Source of the DNA: Serinus canaria
Lineage: Eukaryota; Chordata; Aves; Passeriformes; Fringillidae
NCBI RefSeq assembly: GCF_022539315.1
Contig: NC_066332.1
Coordinates: 10,520,164 to 10,584,163 of the forward strand
Reading direction: 5' to 3'
Length of the DNA: 64,000 nt
Made by a program: the position numbers and the translations under genes. Positions 1 to 10,639 of this stretch are shown here, one piece after another; the stretch's first letter is position 1; every line of letters starts with the position of its first letter. Under the pieces are notes generated by a model. The model was not told the origin of the DNA and ran no database searches. It was given only the letters and a program-made list of their open reading frames with translations.

Positions 1-525
1 CTTTGTAGTTAATGTTCAGGGAGGGGAAATGAGTTTGGAAGGGATTTGGGGAGCTGGCAACTGCTCCCCACCCAGGAGCCATCCAGCACAGCCTGCCTAG
101 CCTGTTTCTCCAGCCCCTTGCTGGGCTGCCTTCACAATTCCTCCTCCACTGCTCCCTTGGGAAGGTTTTTACCCAAATCTCTTCCTGGAATATTTGGAGT
201 TTTTTTCATTTTTCCCTTCCCTCAGACCTGTTCCTGCTTATCCTGTTCCCATGTTCCTGGAGAAGAGGTTGCATCCTTCCCCTCAGGAGCTGTTCCTCAG
301 TGTGAGGAAGTGGCTGTGTCTGTCCCTGTTCCTCACCCAGGACATCCCACATCTTCCACACTTGCCCTCCTCATGGCTCTTGTCACCCTTCTGCTTTGTC
401 CCCCATGTTTTGGGTCCCTGTGCCCATCAGTAGCTGTCCTGCTGCTCCCTCCCCATTTGTCTTCAACACTGTCCCCTGGGGCAGCTGGGAGTTGTGGCTG
501 TTCCCAGCCCTGCACTTGCCTGTTC

Positions 526-531
526 AATAAA
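526..531 (+). terminator. possible poly(A) signal of an upstream plus-strand gene
   Basis: A canonical AATAAA is followed within about 30 bases by a T/GT-rich stretch, the usual layout of a vertebrate cleavage site. No convincing coding sequence lies in the first 500 bases, so this would be the end of a 3' UTR whose coding part is left of the window. In mammals METTL27 lies beyond CLDN4 and points toward it, so a METTL27-like gene is possible, but nothing here proves it. Confidence 0.35.
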
Positions 532-1064
532 TCCCTGTCCCTGCTGACTATCTTCTGTGTGTTGTTCCCAGAGCAATGGGAATGTGCACCCTCCAGGATG
601 GGTAGCCAGGAGCCTGAGAGGGGGGATTCAACCTTTCTCTGGTGTTCCCTCCCAGTCCATGGGGGCTCAGAGCACCTGGTGTCCCCCCCATGCTTCTCAG
701 CATCCTCTCACTGCCTCTGTTTCCTGCTGCAAGGAATGCCAGGAGCTGGCTGACTGCTGCTGATCCCCATGGGAAGATGGGGATGTTCTAGGTGCTGGAA
801 CACAGCAGATGGCAGGGCACAGCACTCCCAGGATGCATTACCATCCTCCCCACACCGCGCTGTTCAAAACAAGCTCAGGCAGCCTTGGTGGCACCAGGAT
901 GTTTATAGTCCCTGCCCTGGGGAAGGGCACATGTGGGGACCATGCTGGGAGTCAGCCAGCGTGGGAATGGGCAGGAGAAGGCAGTGCAGGAGCAGCGTGT
1001 AGCATGGGGATGCAGGACAGGGACAGTGGTGCTCTGCCTTGGGCTGGCACCTGGGCACAGTAGC

Positions 1065-1703
1065 TCACACATAGTCCTTCATGGCATAGCCCATTGGGCC
1101 GCAGGTTTTCACTGCCCTGTACTTCTTGGGGTAGGGGTCTTGCTGGGACTGGGATCCTGAGCAGCACAGGACGCCCCCACCAAAGAGCTGCAGAGCACTA
1201 GAGGCCCAGCCGATGTAGAGGGCAGCCCCCAGCTCTCTCTTGAGGGCCTCAGGCACCATGGGGTTGTAGAAGTTGCTGACGATGCTGTTGGCAGACCAGG
1301 AGACAGGGATGAGCAGCATGATGCTTGCCATGATGAAGATGACACCAGCCACTGCAGAGATTCTGGTCTTGGTGCCATTGTCATCCACACAGCGGGTGCA
1401 GTCAGCTCCTGAGAGGGCGATGAAGAAGGCAAGGAAGGACACGAAGATGGAAGTGACCACCAGGGCACGAGCAGCTTGCAGGTCAGAAGTGAGCTCCAGC
1501 AGGGAGTCGTAAGCCTTGCACTGCATCTGCCCCGTGCTCTCATAGACACAGTTCATCCACAGCCCTTCCCAGAACACCTGGGCCACCACGATGTTGGAGC
1601 CGATGAAAGCCGTCACCTTCCACATGGGCAGGGCACAGGTGAGGATGGAGCCCAGCCAGCCCAGCGCAGCCATTGTCAGTCCTCCCGTCTGCATTGTCAT
1701 CAT
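1065..1703 (-). CDS. claudin family tight-junction protein (CLDN3/CLDN4-cluster paralog)
   Basis: This is a single-exon claudin of 212 residues counted from the first true ATG (1703); the open frame runs further upstream only through a TTG. Claudins are four-pass membrane proteins that form tight-junction strands and set paracellular permeability. Visible landmarks are the ECL1 signature with W28, GLW at 47-49 and the disulfide pair C52/C62, the DLQAAR motif before TM2, a second extracellular loop with FYNPM, GW and GGG in TM4, and a C-terminal YV PDZ-binding tail. ECL1 has a tyrosine-glutamate pair after the first cysteine where CLDN3/4 have VQ, and the cytosolic tail is distinct. A good splice acceptor sits 15 bases upstream, which suggests a 5' UTR intron. 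It is clearly a claudin, but I cannot assign a number; it resembles the CLDN3/4/6/9 group and may be a lineage missing from mammals. Confidence 0.93.
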   Translation of the reverse strand: MMTMQTGGLTMAALGWLGSILTCALPMWKVTAFIGSNIVVAQVFWEGLWMNCVYESTGQMQCKAYDSLLELTSDLQAARALVVTSIFVSFLAFFIALSGADCTRCVDDNGTKTRISAVAGVIFIMASIMLLIPVSWSANSIVSNFYNPMVPEALKRELGAALYIGWASSALQLFGGGVLCCSGSQSQQDPYPKKYRAVKTCGPMGYAMKDYV

Positions 1704-1718
1704 CGCTATCAACAGCTC

Positions 1719-1735
1719 CTGCAGGGACAGGCACG
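1719..1735 (-). other. candidate splice acceptor in the claudin 5' UTR
   Basis: On the minus strand a pyrimidine-rich run ends in CTGCAG at 1719, just before a short leader and the ATG at 1703. This would give the unassigned claudin a spliced 5' UTR, with the first exon upstream, for example in the CpG-rich stretch near 3.3-3.5 kb. There is no transcript evidence. Confidence 0.35.
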
Positions 1736-1739
1736 GGTG

Positions 1740-3290
1740 TCACAGGCACAGCCCACAGCCAGGGACAGGATGGGCTTCATCTGGTATGTCCTGCTCCCCA
1801 CGAGGATGGGAATGGCTGCAGGACAGCATGGGGACATGGGGACTTGAAGGGCACAGGGACATGAGTGGCATGGGGTGGTGCTGCAGGAGAGGATGGGTAC
1901 ACATGTGTCACCGATGACCCAGGCCGCAAGCAAGCCAAGGTGCAAGAGCCCCCGTATGTCACACTGGCCCCTACACTGTCCCACAGCGCAGCCTCTGCCA
2001 TCACCCCTTCCCAGGCCATGACAAGTGTCAGGGCAGGCGTGGCTTTTGGGGAGCAGGATGGGGCGCTTAGTGGGCCCATGCCCCAGTGTTCCAGAGTGCA
2101 ACCCCCCCACCTCATACTCATCCCATGTCCCGCCCTGGTGGCCATCCCCCAGTGCCCACCCCATGCCCCACTCCACCACTGGTGCTCAGCTTCCCTAGCC
2201 ACAAGCCTCGTGCCAGAGGCACAGGGAAGGGCACAGGGCATGTCAGGGAAGGCAGCCCCCCACACTGCTCAGCGCTGCCTGCTCCCATTTTGGCTTTGCC
2301 CTCACAGCCATCCTACGGTGCCCTTTGGACCTGGGATCTGCTCTCCAATGGAAAAGGGACATGGGTCACAGCTCAGCTCTGCCCCAATCCCAGGTCTGGG
2401 GCTCAACACCTTCTGCGATACCATCCCAGAGAAGGCCAGGAGCAGCCCCAAGAGGGCAAACCATGGTGAGGGGCTATGGGGTCACCACAGGTGGTGTCCC
2501 TGGGAGACGGGTGCTTGGTACAGGGACACGTGCTGGGCACACTGGCATGGTGACACTCACCATGGTCACGTGTAACTGCTGTGGCCCTGGCTCAGCCCAC
2601 ATCCAGCTCAGCCGCTCATGGAGCAGAGTTCACCCATGGCTGCCTGTGCCGTGCTTGGCAGCTGGGACCAGCTGGGCTTTTATTGCCCCTGGCTCAGTGG
2701 GTATCAGTTGTGCCTGGCACACCCTGCAGCTCTTGCCAGAGATTTCACCATCATTTCCCCTGTCTCAGGTTTTGGTTTCTCCAGCCTCTCCTCTCCCGTT
2801 GTACCCCACTCCTTACCCAGCACCTTTTATCCCTCAGGAGGCTGATGGACACCCAGCACTGGAACTTGACACCCCCTTGGGCCATGAAACACCCTTTGGG
2901 CCAAAATCGCAGCTGCTCCTGCCGTGCTCCAGGCAGGCAGGGGCCAGGATTGTGGGCACCATCCCAGGCACCCTCCCCCAGCCAGCGGGACCTAGCCACA
3001 CAAGACACCCAAAACAGGGTCTATGACCGCCTGCAGGGGGACAACTGGTGCCTCCACGGATTCCCAGGGATGCTCGACAGAGCCTTGTGCTCACATTCCC
3101 ACCTGTGGGAATGTGGCACACTAGCACCACAGGGTTACAGGCATATTTCCACCATTCCCGTGCCCAGTGAAGGGTCTGAGGAGCTGGGAGCTTTCCAGCC
3201 CTCAGATCCAGATGAGACACCCAGAGCTAGGCGGAGTCACCCCCGTCCCCACAAACACCGAGGTGGGAAGGAAAGATGTTCCCAAGCCAG
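1740..3290. other. intergenic sequence, no gene seen
   Basis: This is moderately GC-rich sequence upstream of the unassigned claudin. Open frames on both strands are short, rich in Pro/Ser/Cys and lack family motifs. I see no repeat tail, RNA gene or strong promoter element here. Confidence 0.5.
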
Positions 3291-3530
3291 AGGAGCGCTT
3301 GCCGTGCCGGAAGCGAGATAGGCAAAGCACCCGGCGCTGCCCACGCAGGGCGCTCCCAGCCGGGGCTGTGGGGTGGCACCGGGGCCAGCGCGCCCCGACC
3401 CGCCCCGGCCGGCGCCCGCCACCTTCTTCCTGCTCGGGTGGGGAGATCGCGGCGGGTCAGGCGTGGGACAGCCCTGACACCCTCGGGGCGGCCCGGAAGG
3501 GGAACGGCGAGGGACGCCAGGACTGGAACA
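3290..3530. promoter_or_regulatory. CpG-rich segment between the two minus-strand claudins
   Basis: CpG dinucleotides are dense here compared with the flanks. The segment lies upstream of the unassigned claudin and beyond the 3' end of CLDN4, so it could hold the claudin's first exon and promoter, in line with the acceptor near 1719. No TATA box or convincing donor was identified. Confidence 0.35.
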
Positions 3531-3687
3531 GGCGGCCGGGATCTCAAGAGACTCCGAAGAACAGATTTGGGTGATCTCTCAGGAGGACGGGAGCCCAGGG
3601 CACAGGAGCACGGGGCTGTCCCACCACCGAGGCGGGTGTTGGAGAGCGTAAAGAACACGAGGCACAACGGGGTCTGAGCAGCTGCCG

Positions 3688-3693
3688 TTTAAT
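3688..3693 (-). terminator. CLDN4: ATTAAA poly(A) signal of CLDN4
   Basis: Read on the minus strand this is ATTAAA, the commonest variant poly(A) hexamer. It lies about 820 bases past the CLDN4 stop. That implies a 3' UTR covering 3.67-4.51 kb, a stretch with no other feature. Confidence 0.5.
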
Positions 3694-4514
3694 GCGGGAA
3701 GGCTGAACACGGGGAAGGACGGCAGCACAGCCAGGGGTACCGTGAGACTGCACTCCCGGCCCTGGGCGCCCCACTCTGGGGCGATGGATGGGGTCGGGTC
3801 CGGGAGTCGCCTCCCACCACGCGGGGGCACAGCCCCGCTCCCTCCCGCCTCCCCGACCGGTTTTCCCAGCCCGACCGCTGCCTTCCCACTCCCAGGATAA
3901 TGATGCCCCCGCCCTGGGGAGCTGCCACGAGAAATCACATTCTGTACAGCCGCTCCGAGCCCCGAAAGTAGGTCAAAGTCAAAATTTAGAGAACAGGCAG
4001 GTGACAGCCCCTGTCACCCTTCAAGACCCTTACGGGGTTTGCTCTACGTCCCTGAGACCACGTAGAACATGTTCGCGGTCCCTATCAGCACCGACACCGC
4101 CACCCACCCCGAGGGACACACACGTCCCGGGGAGCTTCACGCGGGGAAAGAGAGCCCTGTGCCACCCGTGGGACGGACTCCTGGGAGCTGTGTCACCACA
4201 TGGCACACCCCGATACCGGGAGCCAGGAAATGCTCGAGGAGATCAGGTGATGTCTCGGAGAAGATGCCTTAGCTGGATGCTCCGGGGGCAGCAGAGCCCC
4301 CACCGCGGACAGCCAGGACAGGATCTCCTTGTCCCCTGTCTCAACCGAGATTAGAGAACCGGCTTCAACCCCGGTGGAACAAAGGCGGCTCTGTCTGCCT
4401 TCCCTCGCACCTCCTCGGCTCCCGGCCAGTCTCAGCCCGGCCGGGGAGGTTGCGTGTCCCGGGAGGTCCCCGCACCCTGGAGCGGCCGGGGGCTCCAGGC
4501 AGGCGCGGCGGCTC

Positions 4515-5144
4515 CTACACGTAGTTGCTGGCTGGCAACGAGCGAGCAGCCGTGAACTTGGCAGAGTAGGGCTTCTCTCCGCGGGGGGGGCAGGTGCAGC
4601 ACAGGATCCCCCCCCCAAGCAGCAGGAGCGCCGAGGCCGCCCAGCCCACGTAGAGGGATGAGCCCAGGTCCCGCTTCTGCGAGTCAGAGACCAGCGGGTT
4701 GTAGAAGTCCTGGATGATGCTGTTGGCTGACCACGAGATGGGGATGAGGATGAGGATACCGGCAATGATGAAGATGATGCCAGAGAGGATCATGACCTTG
4801 GCTTTGGCGGTGTCATCCTCCACACAATTGGTGCATTTGCCGCCAGCGACGGCCAGCAGGGTGCCCAGGATGGCCAGGATGATGGCCACCACCACCATGG
4901 CACGGGCAGCTTGCAGGTCCTGCGGCAGGGCCAGCAGCGAGTCATATACCTTGCACTGCATCTGCCCTGTGCTCTGCACCACACAGCTCATCCACAGCCC
5001 TTCCCAGATGATCTGCGCCACCACGATGTTGTTCCCAACGAAGGCCGTCTCCCGCCACATGGGCAATGCACAGCAGAGGATGGAGGCCAACCAGCCGATG
5101 ACGGAGAGCGCGATGCCCAGCACCTGCATCCCCATGGAGGCCAT
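4515..5144 (-). CDS. CLDN4: claudin-4
   Basis: This single-exon gene encodes a 209-residue claudin, the normal length for CLDN4. The N-terminus MASMGMQ is typical, followed by TM1, the ECL1 signature (W30, GLW, C54 and C64), the [13 protein letters not shown] junction before TM2, a C-x-x-C-V-E-D-D turn after TM2, ECL2 with FYNPLV, a GGG run in TM4, and the tail ending in SNYV with its PDZ-binding YV. CLDN4 acts at epithelial tight junctions, tightening the cation path and forming anion-selective pores in some cells. It is divergently arranged with CLDN3 across a 6.9-kb spacer. A TATA-like element lies about 65 bases upstream of the ATG. The exon contains long G and C homopolymers but the frame is intact. 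CLDN4 is preferred over CLDN3 or CLDN6 from the N-terminus, the tail and the gene order. Confidence 0.93.
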   Translation of the reverse strand: MASMGMQVLGIALSVIGWLASILCCALPMWRETAFVGNNIVVAQIIWEGLWMSCVVQSTGQMQCKVYDSLLALPQDLQAARAMVVVAIILAILGTLLAVAGGKCTNCVEDDTAKAKVMILSGIIFIIAGILILIPISWSANSIIQDFYNPLVSDSQKRDLGSSLYVGWAASALLLLGGGILCCTCPPRGEKPYSAKFTAARSLPASNYV

Positions 5145-5209
5145 CGCTGGCCGCCTGCTCCCTGCCCGCCTCCCGCCGCGCAGTGCCGGCAGCCGGGACC
5201 ATGGCAGGC

Positions 5210-5217
5210 ATTATATG
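5210..5217 (-). promoter_or_regulatory. CLDN4: TATA-like box of CLDN4
   Basis: The minus strand reads CATATAAT about 66 bases before the start codon, within GC-rich sequence. Transcription would begin near 5185, giving a short 5' UTR of about 40 bases. Confidence 0.5.
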
Positions 5218-5219
5218 CC

Positions 5220-8200
5220 TTTGCCGAGGGAGGAGCGTCGCCCCAGCCGCCGGCCTGCCGCCGGCACCGGACGGAGGGGAAGAACCAGTTTCCCAGGATT
5301 CTTCCACTTGTATTTCTCCCTCCAGCGATGACACTTAATATCCCGGTTGCTCTCACAGAGGAGGACGCAGGGGACTGGGACCAGGCCACCCAGGTGCAGG
5401 AGTGCATCCCATTGCTGTGAGCAGGCAGGACATGCCCAGGGCAGCATTGGGGCTCAGTCTGGGATGCTAAAGGGGAAGAGCCAGTGTCCAGGCACCAGGA
5501 TATCTCTGCCATGCCGGCCAGAACCCTCTGCTCCATCACTTGGATGGGGCTCCTTCATTCCTTCATGCCTCAACTTCCCTCCAGCTCATAGTGACTGCTT
5601 CAGCATCAGCCCAGCCTCTGGCCCCCCATGGCCCCATGCTGGGGGAGGAGCACATTCTTCCCTCTGGCTGCTGGGCTCCGTGCCCGGCAGGACACAAGCA
5701 GCTCTTGTTTGCTCCTTGGCATCCGTACCAGCACTTCCAGCCCTCCATTAGGCCTCGGGCAGGAGGTGCCACCACCCAGACCCACAAACTGGTTGGAGTG
5801 GCTGCCATTTCCCCACAAAGGAGAGACGGCACTGCCTGGGGCAACAGGGGGGCAGACCCCAAACCCAGCTCACCTGTGCTCCAGTGCAAAGCCAGAGTTC
5901 ACACAGCCACCCTCAGCCCCAGCTCTGCCCGTGTCCCAATGCCTGTGTGGTGGGGCTCGGTGGGTTGGGACTGTGAGGGGTAGATGTGGCCTCAAGCTGT
6001 CCCAGAGCTATAACCACTGATCCCACTGATCATACCCAGAGCCATATCCACTGATCCTAGTGCTGATGCCAATACCAATGCCAACACTGATGCCATGCTA
6101 ATGCTAACCTGCCCTCTTTTTAATCCATGACTCCCACACAGGCTCCCTCCCTACTCCCTCCAAACCCCTGCACAGGCACAGCATGACACCAGACAGACAG
6201 CACAGAGAGACAGACGGACATTGCACTGTTTCATCACCCTAGCTTAATCATGGGCTCCTGGAAAAGATAAGAGGCACTGAGATAATCTTAGTTTTCCTGA
6301 GCACCTGGTTACCATCACAATCCAACAACTTGTTCTTATTGCTTGGTGTGACGGACTCTGGAGCTGCCAGTGCTCATGCCAGGATGTCCCTAGGCTCATG
6401 TCCCAGTGTGGTGGGACAAGCCTGGTGGCCCATGCACTTCAGTGCCAGGAGGATGCCTGGGGACACCCATGTCTCACAGCAGACCCCAGCCTAAGGAGAT
6501 GGTCATGCTCCTGCCTGCCTGACTTGTGCCAGAGGAACACCCGCATTGCTCACATACCAGTGTGTCTACCCTGAAGCCAGAACCTTGTGGTCAAGGGCTG
6601 CCTTTAATCTACAAGGCTCCCGGTGCACACCCGCTGGGGCCAGACTCTGCCTGAGGCTTTCACCTCCCAGCCAGCTGCTGTAACCACCACAGTATTTGGG
6701 GTTGGAGAGAGGCACACGCCCACATGTCTGTGGCTCACAGCGGCCGTGTCCCCACAGGCACGTGGGGACATGTCTCTGGGCTGGGGACAAATGGCAAGGT
6801 GGGGACAGGAACTCCCCCGCACACAGAGCATCAAAGCTTGAGCTGCTCATACTCCCCCTTGGAGGCAGAGCAGGCGCCAGCACAGCCTCTGACAGCCAAT
6901 TACTGTAATTCATGCTGGAACGTGACATATATTCCACCTGGCAGCTGCCGCGCAGGGGCAGCCCCTGTGCCCTTCCCCACATTTCCAAGTGACACATCCA
7001 CCCAGACAGCCAGCAGGACCAACAGACACCGGCTTAGCATGGAGGAGCAGCAGCTGACCCCAGAGCCCTTGGAACCTGAGGATGGTGGTGCAGCACAGGT
7101 GGGACCATCAGGACATGACATCCAGGACAACCACTCCACAGTCACCAGCCCCACACAGACACCAGCCCCACAGCCCAGTCCCAATGCTCATTCCCAGTGC
7201 ATCCTGTAGGACCCCAGTCCCAGATTTCCCCCAGTGTCACCTGCAAGAAGCCATGGCAGAGGTGCATGTCCTGGTGGGACCACAGCCCATTTGCTCAGCA
7301 GGAAGCTCCTCCACCCCAAAACAGGCTGCTCAACACACTCAACCCATCCTGAGCCTTGACCACCCAGCACTTGTCCCAGCACCCAGACAGATGTGGATGC
7401 CCTGCCCCAAATGCAGTGGGATTGGAAGGACATGCAGGAGCCTGGGTTCCCATCCCTGTTACACTGCACTAAGAGGGTTTGTGAGGGCAGAGTTCCCATT
7501 CTGGCTGATCCATCAGGAAACACCTTCTGACATATTTCCTGGGTTCACCAGCATGGGGACACACTGCAGCCCCTCGTCTGGGCAGTGAGGCCATTCCCAG
7601 GCAGGAAAGTGACATTAAACACAGTGTCACCACAATGCCAGGCACTGCTGGGTGCACAGCAGAGGCTGTGTCACCCTGGCTTTGCTCAGGGTTGAGGACA
7701 CTCCGCAGGGAGTGGGCTTTGGATATGAATCTCCTGCCAAAAAGGTCTTGTGGACATCCCAACCCAGGACTTGGGTGTCAGTCCCACCTCACATACCCCA
7801 CACCACTGAGCCAAGATCCCCTCATTCCCCAAGACCCACACATGGACCCACCAACCTGGCTACCTCAAGGTCCCAAAGAGGTGGGTGAGACTTGCCAGCA
7901 AATAATGATCCACCGGAATCTCTGGCTTCACATCTGCCAAGCAAGGCACGACCAACAACCCTCCCACGCAGCCTGTGAGGAGCAGGGCAACTTCTCCCCG
8001 CTGGAGCCTGAGGATTAGTTACCGACAGCCCAGAGACTGAATGTTCCCAAAAAACATCCTTTCCCAAGATAAATCCCTCCGACCAACTCAAAAATGCACA
8101 GTCAGGTCGTTTATCGCTAGGGGAAAGCAAAGTCTTATCGGGAGGGGAGAAACGCGCCGGGACCTGTGGGGTCCCTGCAGGGAGAGAAGGGACCTTCGGC

Positions 8201-8530
8201 CTGAAGTCACTCTGAAAGTCAAAACTGTCCAGTTTCTATCCAACAAGTGGCTCCCAACCGGGAAAACACCCCTAAGCGCTGCCAAGGTGGTTGGCGAAGA
8301 TGATGGATCAGGAAGGGGGTCACGGGCAGTGCAATGGGGGTGTCCCCACCAGCGATGCTCGGAGGAAGGGGGATGCCACGGCAAAGCCTTAGGGAAGACG
8401 ATCAGATCTGTCGGGGTGGGGATGCCCCAGGCATGGTCCAGCATCCCGCAGCGAACCACCAGCCCCCTGACACATCCCGCTGGTCCATGTCCCCCGCCGC
8501 CCCCAGCCCCCGTGTGCCGCAGCCACCTCC
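5220..8530. other. left half of the CLDN4-CLDN3 divergent spacer
   Basis: No protein family is recognisable in either strand; the longest frames are compositional. The stretch is candidate regulatory DNA for the two divergent claudins. A less GC-rich island near 6.2-6.35 kb is described separately. Confidence 0.5.
6235..6350. promoter_or_regulatory. candidate enhancer-like motif cluster in the claudin spacer
   Basis: This AT-richer block inside GC-rich DNA carries two GATA-type sites (AGATAAG and AGATAATC). It also has an E-box CACCTG overlapping a CTGGTT half-site of the grainyhead type, and the palindrome-like AACAACTTGTT. GRHL2 activation of CLDN4 and Snail repression of claudins through CACCTG boxes are established in mammals. 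Assigning those roles here is inference from short motifs only. Confidence 0.25.
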
Positions 8531-8539
8531 CCGCCCCGC

Positions 8540-8780
8540 CGGCAGACAGAGCTGCCATTGATGCTCGGAGCTGCCTCACCTGCTCCCGCCGCGCCGAAGG
8601 GGCTCCAACAATGGGCTGCCTGTGTGCCCTGGCCGGGGCAGAGCCAGCAGCCCCGCGCCTGAAATATAAGCAGCCGAGGCGGCATTTACCGCCCCGGCCC
8701 CGCTCCCTCGAGGGGAAAAGCGCCGGTATTCCCGACCGCAGCGGCGGGGAACACCCTAGCCCCGCCGCACACGTGAGTGG
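8540..8780. promoter_or_regulatory. CpG-rich, possibly bidirectional promoter midway between CLDN4 and CLDN3
   Basis: CpG density rises sharply around AT-rich sequence near 8660-8670 that reads as a TATA-like element on both strands. Strong splice donors flank it: CAG/GTGAGG on the minus strand (exon end at 8580) and GTGAGT on the plus strand (from 8773). The segment is almost equidistant from the two claudin start codons. It could start alternative noncoding first exons or lncRNAs. No downstream acceptor was proven. Confidence 0.35.
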
Positions 8781-9419
8781 GACGCGGCCCCTCGGCGCCC
8801 GGGGCGGTTTCTGCCGTCACTCCTGCGCACCCCCGGGGTGCTGCCGGGTGCCGATCGCATGGATGGGGAATGCTGCAGTGGGTGTCCCCCCTGTCAGTGC
8901 AGGCGTTCTTCCTTTGGGGCCACCAAACTGGTGATGCTCCCGTGACCTTTGGGTCTGACATTTGTCCGTGGTCTCTGCATCACAGTGGAGCAAACTTGAC
9001 CCCGTGTCGCCATAGAGTTCTTGCAGCCACCACACTTTGTCCCCATCCCGAGAGACTTGGATACTCCTCATCCCTCCCCAGCTGTGCTGAAGTGCACAGG
9101 GACTGCACGGGGAAGGAGATGCAGGAATTGGGACGGGGGGGGGGCTCTCAGGAATCCCCCAGGGACTCTGGTCCTGCTCAGCTCCTCAGTAAACACCAGT
9201 GAGCTGGTTTGCTCACCACAAGAATGTGTCCTGCCGGGGGTGACCAGCACCCCGAAACCCCGGTGATTTGCCCCTTCCTCCGTCATGAGTCAGGCGGCAG
9301 CAGCTGCCCCAGGCCGGCATGACACTGGGCACAGCCTGTACTTTGGGCAATTTGGGATGACAAAGTGGGGACGCCATGTGTGGGGCTCTGATTGCAGGGT
9401 CGGGGGCTATGGTGTTTCA

Positions 9420-9795
9420 CTGCCCTGTCCCACCCCAGCTCTGCCCCAGTAGCCCCTATCTCATACACCTGCCTCAAGTATCCCGCTCTTCCCCTGCCCC
9501 GTAGCCCTACCTAGAATATCTTCCCTGTCCCATATCCCTATCCAGAGGTATCCCTCTCTCCTACCTCCCACTCCTACGTGGGTTATCTCCCCTGCCCTAT
9601 GCCCTGCTATTGAGTATTCCCATTGTTCCACAGACCTGGGGGTATAGCCCTGCCCCTAAGCCTTTGCCCCACAGCCCTGTCTGGGGTGCCCAACTCCCTT
9701 GTACCCCAGCCCTGTCTGGGGTATAACCCTGCCCCAAAGTCCTGCTTGGGGCACTCCCCACACCCTACAGCCCTGCCTGGGGTCCCCTCTTGGCC
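9420..9795. repeat. degenerate minisatellite, roughly 30-50 bp period
   Basis: Variations of a cytosine-rich phrase (CCCTGCCC, a short spacer, then TATCCC or CTGGGGT) recur around ten times with drifting spacing. Copies near the right end (GCCCTGTCTGGGGT) are the best matched. No coding potential is evident. Confidence 0.55.
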
Positions 9796-9844
9796 CAGGG
9801 GAACCCCTACCCACAGCCCCGCAGCCTCATGTGCACTGGGGGAG

Positions 9845-10300
9845 GGTGTGTATGTGTGCAGCTGTACCGCCTGCTCACCTCCGCTTCTGTGTCAGTGTCC
9901 GTATGCGTGAGTCTGAGTCTGCCTGCGAGTCTGTGTGTGTGTGTTTGTCTTTCTGAATCTGTGTCTGTGAGTCTGTGTGTTGTCTGTGAATCTGCCAGTG
10001 AGTCTCTGTTACCTGTCAATCAGTATGTCCATGTGTCTATCTCCATGTTTTTGTGTGTCCAAGTCTGTCACTGTGTGTCCGTGTGTCTACGTGTCCATGT
10101 GTTTCTGCGTGCAGCTGCATGCCGGGGTGCTGCTGCCAGCAGAGGGTGTGTGTGTGGGTAGGCGTGTGTGTATCTGCACCTGTCTGTGTGATTATGGTGT
10201 CTGTGTGTTTGTGTGTGCCTGTACCTGTCTGTGTGTTTGCGTCTCTGTGTGTGTGTGTGTCTGTACCTGTGTGTCTGTGTGTATTCACCTGCACGCTTGT
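9845..10300. repeat. TG/CTG-rich simple repeat tract
   Basis: About 450 bases are dominated by GTGTGT and TCTGTGTG words with frequent interruptions, forming an imperfect microsatellite on the plus strand. It makes long Val/Cys/Ser-rich or Thr/His-rich frames on the two strands that should be ignored. Such tracts can adopt Z-DNA. Confidence 0.8.
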
Positions 10301-10572
10301 GCACTCTGGCACCCTGGGGCTACGGGCACTCCCCTGCCTGCACACGTGTGGGCCCTCAGCAGCCCTGCTCACCGCTGGTAGCCAGGTGGGCCCAGCCCTG
10401 TGACAGCACTGGACTGTGGACACCCAGCCCGAGGTGCCCCCGAAGGCCTGGACCCCCAGTGTCCCCAGCAACAAAGGCACAGAACCCTGGGGGCTGCTTG
10501 CACAGTCTGGGTCAGCCCTGGGTACCCCCGGCTGGCTTTGAGTGTTTTGGTGTCCTCGGGGGTCAGCAGGAG

Positions 10573-10600
10573 CAGGGGGGGTGGGGGGGTGGGGGGGTGG
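10573..10600 (+). repeat. G-run tract with G-quadruplex potential
   Basis: Three to four runs of seven or so guanines are separated by single thymines. The spacing suits a G-quadruplex on the plus strand. Confidence 0.6.
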
Positions 10601-10639
10601 AGCGTGATCACAGTACAGTGGGGTGGCAGAAACTCACCC

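Noticed and set aside
4714..5331. 205-residue plus-strand frame antisense to CLDN4
   Set aside because: It is a shadow of the claudin coding sequence on the opposite strand.
8041..8934. 297-residue plus-strand frame over the mid-spacer CpG block
   Set aside because: It has no family resemblance, its composition follows CpG-rich DNA, and strong splice donors interrupt it.
9790..10400. Val/Cys-rich plus-strand and Thr/His-rich minus-strand frames
   Set aside because: They are translations of the TG-rich simple repeat.
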